DNA of 64,000 nucleotides from Anarhynchus alexandrinus (lineage: Eukaryota > Chordata > Aves > Charadriiformes > Charadriidae), in the NCBI GenBank assembly GCA_008711295.1, contig VUYV01000146.1, forward strand, positions 1,603,730 to 1,667,729, written 5' to 3'. Each line of letters opens with the position of its first letter. Position 1 is the first letter of the stretch. The notes under the pieces are model-generated. The model searched no databases and was not told the origin of the DNA. It worked only from the letters and a program-made list of their open reading frames with translations. This document shows, one piece after another, positions 37,870 through 47,398 of this stretch. Made by a program: the position numbers and the translations under genes.

Positions 37870-40847
37870 TCATGCGATAAATAAAATGATGGCAAGGAAA
37901 ATCAGCTCTCGAAATACCGAGCCTCGACAGCCTAGCTGGAACACAGAGACTGGATCCCAAATGATGTTAATAACTTGCCAATGAGCTGACTGACTGGACA
38001 GCAAGACTCAGCTGTTTTTTTAGAACCGTGTCATTTATTCACTGCCATTTTCTGAAAATATCCATAACAAATGTTATGGCTCACTTCTCTCTTTCAAGTT
38101 TTCTGAGACACCAGTGTTTAAACTGTGCCTGCTTCGGGTAGTTTTTATCATCCCTTCAACTAGCAAAAGCATCTGACTTGCATTCAGTACCTTTCCACAT
38201 AAAGCCCTGAAGAAAAAGTTCTACAATGCCTGCAGTAGTAATTACTATGGTCAAAAGCAGCTGTTCTCAGAAACAATGAGTCATAGTGGCATCTATCCTG
38301 ATGAACCTAGGGTCAATTAAAAATTCATAAAGCAAAATAAGCTATGGCACTGAGCCTTACTCAGTGTTACTAATACCGGCTGTGGTCCTCTACGTAATAC
38401 AGTAGAAGTGAATGAACCCTACCTAATTTTCAATGCCTATAACAGCTCTGGCCAGAATTTCCTCTGTGATCATTGATGATTCCACTACTTATCTTTTTTT
38501 TAAAAAAAAAAAAAAAGTTTAAAAATTTTAAAAGTATGCTCTAACTGAAGTTCATTTTTGTGGCAATGCCTAGTGGCAAATGAGTCCATAGAACATTTGA
38601 GGGAGATGCCCAAAACCTGGAGGATACTTTAGATACTTTGATGTTGACAGAAGGAAAATTATCTGGAGAAGGTATGAGAAAAATAGAATGTACAGAAAGA
38701 GTTTGGCTGTTAATTACAGTTAATATACTACTGTTATTTTCTCAAGATAGGTCTAGTCTTGTCATTGGAATCTTTTTCTAAAATTGTTATGCAGCTTGTG
38801 GTATATGACGTAGTCTGCTCGGTACTCATTTAGCAATCCACAAGGCCGCTAGCAAGGGTTGATTGCATTTTACCCCTCTGCATCCATGGATGTTTATTAG
38901 AAAATGAGAAATTCCATATGCCAAACTCTGGAAAGTATTACTTTGCTCCCTGATTACTTTTGATAGTCCTAGTGGCAGGTTTATGGTTGTTACTGGCTCT
39001 GCTCTTTGGTGAGGCTTGTGTCAGACATCATTAATTTGTTTTTGAACACTATTTTGGTCTTAGCATGGAAGTATTTCAGTAGGTTTTGTCTGGCTTAAAT
39101 ATCCATTTGTTGTATGCTTTTTAATTGTATACAAATAAGAGCTATACCATCAGACCAAGTACTTTGCAAGTACTCAGTTTCATAAAAATAACTAACTTTA
39201 CAATCTTCAGTATTTCCTCCCTCCTTACCACAGATGGAAACCAAGATGGAAAATTTTAATCCAGGACACAAGCACACTTTTATTAGGAACAAAGTAATTA
39301 CTATTTATTCACAGCTTCTTTTTAAAAAATATTCTGCTGTAAACCTATTTCATATTACTTAATTATAAAGTCAATAGCTATTAACAACTAAAAAATAATG
39401 TTTTCTTGAATCTCCAAACCCCTACTAGTTCCATCAAAAGGTTTTAAAAGACCAAAACTCTAACCACACAATACAATTTTGACATGAAAAAAAAAAAAAG
39501 TGTCACGAAGCATAGACTATTTTTTTCACTGATTTTACTCTAAAAGAACTCTATTTTTATGGGGAGACACAAATTTAGAGCCCTGGGGTGCAGCAATGTA
39601 AAACTCTTGGTTTACAGTAAAACTGCTTTTCAGTCTGCACACATGCACATGGAGACTGTGGTTGAAGTATATGGTTCCCAACATCTATTCACAAATAAGG
39701 AAAGTCGAGGAGAATAGAACAGTTTTACTGAAAATAAATTGTTTCTCTAAATCTAAGAAAATCTTTTCCTTGCCCTTCAACTCTAAAATGAGGGGGCAAA
39801 AGCAGCATTTAGGCCAAACGACATCAGACAATCACAAGCGTAACAAGCTCTGGGTCAGACCCACAATGGGTAACTGAAACATATAACTTTAACCTTCACT
39901 AAAGATAACAAAAACAATGAGCCCTGGTTTAAAATAAATAAATGAATAAATAACACATTAAGCTAAAAAATGTCCAAGTTGTTTTACTTTTCAAAGGACT
40001 ATCTGTTACACGTAAGGTCTGATGTAGCCAATCCATTGTAATTTAAGAAATGTTTAAAAAGGAAATATGTTAGACATATTTGTCATTCTAATGAAGAAAA
40101 ATTGGACAAATTGTTTATAAAATAATTTGATAGAATATCAGCTTTCTATTCTCAAATTTTTATGCTCAACCTCTAAGCTGGCTAAGATTTCCTAATAAAT
40201 GAGAGCGAAAAAATTAGGAGTAAAAAAGAAACAAACAAACAAAAAACCCCACCTAACGTAATTTTTTCAAATTTTTAAGAGGAGTTTCTTATGAACTTGA
40301 CATTCAAAATTTCAGAAGTTTTAAACACTAATCAAAAACAATGTTTTCATTCTTACAGCACTTACTATTGGAAATACTGTAATTTTTACAGAAGATACGT
40401 TTTTTTCATGCATATTTCTGCCATTAAAATAAAAAGTCACTTACTAGAATATTTGGAGAATGTTTACAGAGAGTATGAATGCTGAATGTTGTTGGAGAAA
40501 AAATCCACTGATCATGTGAATAAAAATTTGGGAGAAAAAGTTATGCTTAACTTTCACAGTGAAAATATAACACTCATTCCCTTGATGAGCTCAACTTTTT
40601 TTTAACACTATTGTCTTTATGTGTGCCAAATTGTATTAAGTTTCTTACTATATACTTCCAAACAACTGTAAATTTCAGTGTATTCTCCTCTACCTACAAT
40701 TTTCTACTTTAACTCTTAAACCTATTTGCGAGTTCATTAAATCTATTTCTGAGCCATTTCTTTAGCAGACAAAATCCCACATGTACAACACTGCAGTTGT
40801 TTACTCTTTTCCATTTTTTCCAATCCCTTTGTCTTTTCCATAAACCC

Positions 40848-42273
40848 CATTTTTAAAAAAGGGAAAAAAAGAAGAGCCGAGGAACTACAGGCCAGTCAGT
40901 CTCCCCTCTGTGCCCGGCAAGATCATGGAGCAGATCCTCCTGGAAACTCTGCTGAGGCACATAGCAAACAAGGAGGTGATTGGTGACAGCCAGCATGGCT
41001 TCACCAAGGGCAAGTCATGCCTGACAAATTTGGTGGCCTTCTACAAAGGCCATTTCTACAATGGCATTACAATATTGGTGAATAAAGGAAGAGCAACTGA
41101 CATCATCTACCTGGACTTGTGCAAAGCATTTGACACTGTCCCACATGAGATCCTTGTCTTTAAATTGGAGAGACATGGATGTGATGGTTGAACTACTCAG
41201 TGGGTAAGGAACTGATTGGATGGTCGCAATCAAAGAGTTGTGGTAATGGCTCCCTGTCCAAGTGGCGACCACTGATGAGTGGAGTCAGGCATCAATACTG
41301 GGACCGGTGCTGCTTAACATCTTTCTTGGTGACATGAACAGCAGAACTGACTGCACCCTCAGCAAGTTTGCCCACAACAGCAAGCTGTGTGGAGCGATCA
41401 AGACAGCAGAGAGAGGGGATGCCATCCAGAGGGACCTGGACAGGCTGGAGAGGTGGGCCCATGCAAACTTCATAAAGTTCAACGAGACCAAGTGCAAGAT
41501 CCTGCACATGGGTCGGGGCAATCCCATGCACAAATACAGGCTCAGCGGGGAATGGCTGCCCTGAGGAGAGGGACTTGGGGGTGTTGATTGTTGAGAAGCT
41601 CAGTGTGACCCAGCAATGTGTGCTCACAGCCCAGAAAGCCAAACATGTCCTGGGCTGCATGAGAAGAAGCATGGCCAGCAGGTCAAGGGAGGTGATTCTG
41701 GCCCTCTACTTCACTTCTGTGAGACCCCATCTGGAGTACTGCGTCCAGCTCTGGGGCCCCCAATATAAGAAGGACAGGGACCTGTTGAAGCAAGTCCAGG
41801 GGAGGGCCACAAAGATAATCAGAGGGTTGGAGCACCTCTCTTATGAAGACAGGCTGAGAGAGTTGGGGTTGTTTAGCCTGGAGAAGGGAAGGCTCTGGGG
41901 AGACCTTATAGCAGCTTTCCAGTACCTGAAGGGGGCCTACAAGAAGCTGGAGAGGGACATTTTACAAGGGCATGTAGTGATAGGATGAGAGGTAATGGCT
42001 TCAAACTGGAAGAGCAGAGATTTGGAATAGATATCAGGAAGAAATTTTTCACTGTGAGGGTGGTGAGGCAATAGAACAAATTGCCCAGGGAAGTTGTGGA
42101 GGCCCCATCCCTGGTAGTGTTCAAGGCCAGGCTGGATGAGGCTTTGAGCAACCTGGTCTAGTGGATGGTGTCCCTGCCCATGGCAGGGGGGTTGGAATTA
42201 GATGATCTTCAAGGTCCCTTCCAACCTAAACCATTCTATGATTCTATGATTTTATGATTCTATGATTCTATGA
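40848..42273 (+). mobile_element. CR1 LINE, 5'-truncated (RT domain to 3' tail)
   Basis: Plus-strand CR1 beginning at 'gggaaaaaaagaagagcc', the basic stretch before 'NYRPVSL', and continuing through the RT domain, the C-terminus and a complete 3'UTR. The end carries 'ggggggttggaattagatga', 'ggtcccttccaacc' and five 'attctatg'-type units ending at 42273. Same broad subfamily as the inverted copy at 42740-46868, from which it is separated by 466 bases of unrelated sequence. Confidence 0.96.
40866..41982 (+). pseudogene. CR1 ORF2 reverse-transcriptase remnant
   Basis: RT region in several frames. '[17 protein letters not shown]', '[20 protein letters not shown]' and '[19 protein letters not shown]' come first, then a stop and shift near 41190. 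'ILGPVLLNIFLGDMNSRTDC' and 'TLSKFAHNSKL' (about 41358-41390) come next, where the catalytic FADD of the family reads FAHN, so both metal-binding aspartates are lost. 'LDRLERWAHANFIKFNETKC' and, after another stop at about 41563, '[20 protein letters not shown]' and '[19 protein letters not shown]' complete the tail. Multiple independent lesions make it inactive. Confidence 0.93.
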
Positions 42274-42739
42274 TACAAATATTCAGGCTTGATACTACAG
42301 CTTCAGTCTTGCTACTTGTTTAATTTGAAACTCTTGCTGATAGACTCCATATCATTTCAAACACACGAGTTAGGCCATCAACCACAATCTTTTGCACATT
42401 CCCACCACAACCATCGACAACAAAAAAGCATGCAGAACATTAACAGCAGTACCAAATGTAAATAGAAAGGCAAGCCACCTTTGTTCAAGACGAAACAAAC
42501 TTCTTCAGAAGTGGATAGCCTAAAGCTGACAGCAGAAAGTGACTAAAAGGGTCCAGTAGAATAATAAACCTGGAGACTTAACAGAGAGCGTGAAGGTAAT
42601 GGCTATGAGTATGAAGGCAGAGAAGGAAATACGTGCATAGCCAATGCAGAAAGCACCTGATAGACAGTCAACCTGTAGCATGGCAAGAGCTAAAGGAAAT
42701 AATATCTTCAGTGAGGGTACTTACATTAATAGGTTACAG
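42274..42739. other. Unique spacer between two inverted CR1 copies
   Basis: 466 bases with no open frame or repeat that I recognise. It is the loop of a possible large hairpin formed by the flanking inverted CR1 elements. Confidence 0.6.
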
Positions 42740-43378
42740 ATCATAGAATCATAGAATCATAGAATGGTCACCTCCCACTAGACCAGGCTGCCCAAGGCCA
42801 CATCCAGCCTGGCCTTGAACACATCCAGGGATGGGGCCTCAACAACCTCTCTGGGCAACCTGTTCCAGGGCTTTACCACACTCAAAGTAAAAAATTTTTA
42901 CCTAATGTTTAATCTAAACCTGCCCTCTTCCAGTTTTAAGCCATTGCCCCTCATCCTATCACTACATGCCCTAGTAAAAAGTCCTTTCCCAGCTCGCCTG
43001 TAGGCCCCCTTTAGGTACTGGAAGGCTGCAATAAGATCTCCCCAGAGCCTTCTCTTCTCCAGGCTGAACAGCCCAAACTCTTTCAGCCTCTCCTCATAGG
43101 AGAGGTGCTCCAGCCCTCGGATCACCCTCGTGGCTCTCCTCTGGACATGCTCCAACAGGTCCATGTCCTTCTTATGTTGGGGACTCCGGAGCTGGATGCA
43201 GTACTCCAGGTGGGGTCTCACAGAAGTGGAGTAGAGGGGCAGAATCACCTCCCTTGCCCTGCTAGCCACACTTCTTTTGATGCAGCTCAGGATGCGGTTG
43301 GCCTTCTGGGCTGCGATGGCACATTGCTGGCTAATGTTGAGCTTCTCGTCAATCAGCACACCCAGGTCCTTCTCCTCA

Positions 43379-43923
43379 GGGCTGCTCTCCAGCCATTCCC
43401 CGTCAAGCCTGTTTTTGTGCTTGGGATTGCCCTGACCCAGATGTAGTAGGACCTTGCACTTGGCCTTGTCAAAATTTATGAGGTTGGCTTGGGCCCACCT
43501 CTCCATCCTGTCCAGGTGCCTCTGGATTGCATCCCTCCCCTCCAGCGTGTCTACCTCGCCAAACAGCTTGGTGTCATCGGCAAACTTGCTGAGGGTGCAC
43601 TCGACCCCACTGTCCATGTCGCCGACAAAGATGTTGAACAGTACAGGTCCCAGTACAGACCCCTGAGGAATGCCACTTGTCTCCACTTGGACATCGAGCC
43701 GTTGACTGCAACTCCTTGAGTGCGACCCTCCAGCCATTTCGTTATCCACCAAATGTTCCATTTGTTGAATCCATGTCTCTTCAGAGACCAGGATATCCTG
43801 TTTGGCACAAGTCCAAGTAGGTGACATCAGCTGATCTTCCCTTGTCCACTGCTGCTGTGACCCCTTCGTAGAAGGCCACCAAATTTGTCAGGCATGACTT
43901 GCCCTTGGTGAAGCCATGCTGGC
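43379..43923 (-). repeat. 545-bp exact duplicate, copy 1 (assembly artefact)
   Basis: Identical base for base, as far as I compared, to 43932-44476 at a constant offset of 553. It starts at 'gggctgctctccagcc' and ends at 'gaagccatgctggc'. Copy 1 joins correctly to the CR1 C-terminal side; copy 2 joins correctly to the N-terminal side. Confidence 0.95.
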
Positions 43924-43931
43924 AGATCGGN
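43924..43931. other. Adapter remnant and N at a mis-joined contig end
   Basis: The seven bases AGATCGG followed by N sit exactly at the junction of the two duplicate blocks. AGATCGG is the start of the standard Illumina adapter (AGATCGGAAGAGC). At the same position the correct CR1 sequence, seen in copy 2, reads 'tgtcacc'. This marks untrimmed adapter at a contig end. Confidence 0.85.
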
Positions 43932-44476
43932 GGGCTGCTCTCCAGCCATTCCCCGTCAAGCCTGTTTTTGTGCTTGGGATTGCCCTGACCCAGATGTAGT
44001 AGGACCTTGCACTTGGCCTTGTCAAAATTTATGAGGTTGGCTTGGGCCCACCTCTCCATCCTGTCCAGGTGCCTCTGGATTGCATCCCTCCCCTCCAGCG
44101 TGTCTACCTCGCCAAACAGCTTGGTGTCATCGGCAAACTTGCTGAGGGTGCACTCGACCCCACTGTCCATGTCGCCGACAAAGATGTTGAACAGTACAGG
44201 TCCCAGTACAGACCCCTGAGGAATGCCACTTGTCTCCACTTGGACATCGAGCCGTTGACTGCAACTCCTTGAGTGCGACCCTCCAGCCATTTCGTTATCC
44301 ACCAAATGTTCCATTTGTTGAATCCATGTCTCTTCAGAGACCAGGATATCCTGTTTGGCACAAGTCCAAGTAGGTGACATCAGCTGATCTTCCCTTGTCC
44401 ACTGCTGCTGTGACCCCTTCGTAGAAGGCCACCAAATTTGTCAGGCATGACTTGCCCTTGGTGAAGCCATGCTGGC
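43932..44476 (-). repeat. 545-bp exact duplicate, copy 2 (assembly artefact)
   Basis: Second copy of the block at 43379-43923. It continues on its right side into 'tgtcaccaatcacctcc', which restores the normal CR1 RT reading 'GDSQHGF', showing that this is the true flank. Confidence 0.95.
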
Positions 44477-44803
44477 TGTCACCAATCACCTCCTTGTTTG
44501 CTATGTGCCTCAGCAGAGTTTCCAGGAGGATCTGCTCCATGATCTTGCCAGGCACAGAGGTGAGACTGACTGGCTTGCAGTTGCCTGGGTCTTCCTTATT
44601 TCCCTTTTTGAAAATAGGGGTTATGTTTCCCCTTTTCCAGTCACCAGGAAGCTCGCCAGACCGCCACGACTTCTCAAATATGATGGCTAGTGGCTTAGCA
44701 ACTTCATCTGCCAGTTCCCTCAGGACCTGCAGATGTATCTCATCAGGTCCCATGGACTTGTGCACCTTCAGGTTCCTCAGGTGGTCTTGCACTTGACCTT
44801 CAC

Positions 44804-46347
44804 CTACAGTGAGCTGTTCTTCATTTTGCCAATCCTTGCCTTTGCATTCTGCATCATGGGCAGTGCGGCTGCAGTCCTTGCCAGTGAAGACTGAGGCAAA
44901 AAAGTCATTGAGTACCTCAGCTCTGTCTCTGCCATGGTAACGAGTTCTTGCGTTCCCTTCCAGAGAGGGCCCACATTTTCCCTAGTCTTTCTTTTTTCGC
45001 TGACATACTTAAAGAAAGATTTTTTGTTTGTCTTGATGTCCCTGGCCAGATTTAGTTCTATCTGGGCTTTAGCTTGTCTAACCTGATCCCTGGTTGCTTG
45101 AATGATTCCCCTGTACTCCTCCCAGGCTACCCGCCCCTGTTTCCACTCCCTATAGGCCTCCTTTTTCCTTTCAGTCATTTCCAGGAGCTCTTTATTCATC
45201 CATGCAGGCCTCCTGGCTTTTCTGCCTGCCTTCCTCTTTGTAGGGATGCACTGCTCCTGAGCTTGGAGGAGGTGGTCCTTGAATATTAACCAACTTTCTT
45301 GGGCCCCTCTTCCCTCCAGCGCTTCATACCATGGCACCATACCAAGCAGACTCCTCAAGAGGCCAAAGTCAGCTCTCCCAAAGTCCAGGGTCGTTAGCAT
45401 GCTGCGCACCTTCCTTGCTGCCTCGAGGATTTTGAACTCGACCATTTCATGTTCACTACAGCCCAGGCTACCCTTGAGTTTGAGACTGTCTATCAGCCTC
45501 TCCTTGTTGGTAAGAAAAAGGTCCTGCATAGCTCCTTTCCTCGTTGGTTCCTCAACCACTTGGAGAAGGAAGTTGTCGTCAATGCAATCTAAGAACCTCC
45601 TGGATTGCCTATGCTTGGCTGTGTTACCTTTCCAACAGATGTCGGGGTGGTTGAAGTCACCCATGAGAACCAGAGTCTGTGAACATGATGCCACCCCTAT
45701 CTGTCTATAAAGGGCTTCATCCAGTCGGGTGGCCTGTAGCAGACCCCCACTGTAATGTCCCCTGCTCCCGATTTCCCTTTAATCCTCACCCATAGGCTCT
45801 CAGTTGGCTCTTTGTCCATCCCTAGGGTGAGCTCCATGCATTCCAGATGCTCTTTAACATACAAGGCAACACCACCTCCTTGTTTCCCTTGCTTGTCTCT
45901 CCTGAAGAGCCTGTAGCCTTCCATGCCAACAATCCAGTCATAGGAGTCATCCCACCAAGTTTCTACGATGCCAATGAGATCTTAGTCCTGGAGGCGCGTG
46001 CACATCTCTAGTTCCTCCTGTTTGTTCCCCATGCTCCATGCATTTGTATAGAGGCAGTTCAGCCGTGTCTTTGTTAAGGCTGACCTGGTTGGAGCAGCTG
46101 TAATTACTTTGCGCTGCTCTCCAGGCGGCATTCCTTTGCCGTGTATTAACAGTGTCTCCCCATTGGCTCCTGTTGGTCCAGGAGCTCCTGGCTCGTCTAT
46201 GTGAGACTTTGAGCATGCTGCAGTGTAGCCAGCACATTTTGGAGCTAAGGGCTGCAGGCCCTCAGCAGCACCCCATTCCTCTTTCCTTGGCACAACATCC
46301 CTTGGCTGGTCTTGGGCAAACCCGATAATACCCCTTTCCCCAGCCAA
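44804..46347 (-). pseudogene. CR1 ORF2 endonuclease and linker (broken)
   Basis: N-terminal half of ORF2 on the minus strand. After an upstream segment come 'LNCLYTNAWSMGNKQEELEM' (endonuclease start), a stop after 'TRLQD', then 'YRLFRRDKQGKQGGGVALYV' and '[16 protein letters not shown]'. A frameshift near 45695 follows, then '[16 protein letters not shown]' (45638-45664 covers the GDFN site) and '[11 protein letters not shown]', in which the usual SDH reads SEH, so the catalytic aspartate of that motif is replaced. The linker '[20 protein letters not shown]' and '[19 protein letters not shown]' follows before another shift near 44950. Inactive, but only lightly decayed. Confidence 0.92.
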
Positions 46348-46349
46348 AT

Positions 46350-46868
46350 CTAGTTTAAAGCCCTGTTAATGGGCCCTGCTAATTTTTGGGTGAAAACCCT
46401 TCTCCCCCTTTGAGTGAGCCAGCCTCCATCTGCTGCCAGCAGGCCTGGTGCCTCATAGGTCATTCCATTGTTGAAAAACCCAAAATTGTGGTGGTGACAC
46501 CAGCCACGGAGCCACGTATTAACAGACTGAGCTTGTCTGTTCCTTTCAATGTCATTGCCTGCAACAGGAAGTAGGGATGAAAAAATGACCTGTGCTCCAG
46601 ATCCCCGTAGTAACTGTCCCAAGGCCCTGATATCTCTTTTGATGTTCCTTACACTCCGATCTGCACATTCATCGCCCCCCACATGGAACAGGAACGGCGG
46701 GTAATAGTCCGAGGGCTGCAGCAGGCTAGGGAGTCTCTTTGTGATGTCCCTGACCCGTGCCCCAGGGAGGCAGCAGACTTCCCTGAGAGTGGGGTCTGCC
46801 CTACATATTGCACCTACTGTCCCCCTCAGAGTTGAGTCGCCCACGACTATAACTCTCCTTTTCCTCCT
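46350..46868 (-). pseudogene. CR1 ORF1 C-terminal esterase-like domain (5'-truncated)
   Basis: C-terminal part of CR1 ORF1, which in this family carries an SGNH/GDSL esterase-like domain thought to act in the ribonucleoprotein. One open frame begins 'RRKRRVIVVGDSTLRG' with the GDS serine block. 'REVCCLPGARVRDITKRLPS' and 'YYPPFLFHVGGDECAD' follow, then 'ALGQLLRGSGAQVIFSSLLP' and 'GLLAADGGWLTQRGRRVF', ending 'INRALN' and a stop at 46350. In related ORF1s the third block normally reads GTND and the last DxxH; here they read GGDE and DGGW, so the asparagine and histidine of the catalytic set are absent. ORF2 follows immediately downstream. Confidence 0.85.
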
Positions 46869-47267
46869 TGTAGAGATACAGCCATGAAAGCAGTATTTTG
46901 GTCATCATTGTTATTTGAATATAATAAAAATGAGGCCCTGCCTGAGCTAGAAGAAATAAATGTTATGATTATCATTAGAAAAAAACCCAAAAATAAGTAG
47001 GTGTTATAGAGCTGTTAGTACAATATCTGATAAATTATTTTTTAAAAAGACAATTGAGGAGCTGTCAAACAGGGGAGATTAAAGGGAGCCATCTGAACTA
47101 CTCAATGAACTCCATGTTGACTCCATAATTAAGCTTCATTGAGAGAGAGAGAGAATATACTTTAAAAATACATTTCCTCTATCAACCAAATCTCAGGAAG
47201 AATGTGGCATAACATAAATGCTCAGAGAATGATTGTAACGAAAAAAGTCTTCTACTTAATTGATGTA
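46869..47267. other. Unassigned DNA between two CR1 copies
   Basis: AT-rich sequence with a (GA)n run near 47141-47154. No other feature seen. Confidence 0.5.
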
Positions 47268-47398
47268 AGGCTGGACGTGGCCTTGGGCAACCTGGTCTAG
47301 TGGGAGGTGTCCCTGCCTATGGCAGGGGGGTTGGAACTCGATGATCTTCAAGGTCCTTTCCAACCTAAACCATTCTATGATTCTATGATTCTATGATT
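47268..47398 (+). mobile_element. CR1 LINE, 3'UTR stub
   Basis: Only the last ~131 bases of a CR1. 'aggctggacgtggccttggg', 'caacctggtctagtgggagg', the 'ggcaggggggttggaactcg' block and 'atgatcttcaaggtc' lead to a tail of 'attctatg' units. No protein sequence remains. Very close in sequence to the 3'UTR of the copy at 40848-42273. Confidence 0.96.

Larger units (their letters stand above)
34346..40847. other. Unassigned AT-rich DNA
   Basis: About 6.5 kb without recognised genes. It holds an AAC/AAT microsatellite at 35050-35126, a 20-bp tandem duplication at 37277-37316 and two CTCF-like motifs (36836 and 37855). Long A-runs occur at 38503-38518 and 39486-39499. Confidence 0.45.
42898..44792 (-). 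pseudogene. CR1 ORF2 reverse-transcriptase region
   Basis: RT and C-terminus of ORF2 on the minus strand. From the 44792 side: '[20 protein letters not shown]', '[15 protein letters not shown]', '[20 protein letters not shown]' and 'DVTYLDLCQ'. There the 'KAFDTVPH' segment is missing and the frame shifts to 'TGYPGL'. The next frame has '[20 protein letters not shown]', the catalytic '[10 protein letters not shown]' with both aspartates kept (43573-43584, repeated at 44126-44137), '[20 protein letters not shown]' and '[19 protein letters not shown]'. The frame stops at 42898, short of the usual 'WNRLP' end. The displayed duplication belongs to the assembly, not to the gene. Confidence 0.93.
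42740..46868 (-). mobile_element. CR1 LINE, long copy reaching ORF1 (assembled with an internal duplication)
   Basis: The longest CR1 in the window. On the minus strand it runs from within ORF1 (46868) through ORF2 endonuclease and RT to a tail of three 'attctatga' units. Apparent length is 4.13 kb, but 553 bases are an assembly duplication, so the real length is about 3.58 kb. About 65 bases of the 3'UTR (the ttggaaggg..gatcatct..ccatggg block) are missing between 'agaatggt' and 'cacctcccac' near 42768. It is 5'-truncated at about codon 10 before the ORF1 GDS motif. Confidence 0.96.

Noticed and set aside
43379..44476. Genuine tandem duplication inside a CR1
   Set aside because: The adapter heptamer and N at the junction, and zero divergence between blocks, point to assembly, not biology.
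42898..45710. Plus-strand open frames across the CR1 at 43-46 kb
   Set aside because: They are antisense shadows of CR1 ORF2.
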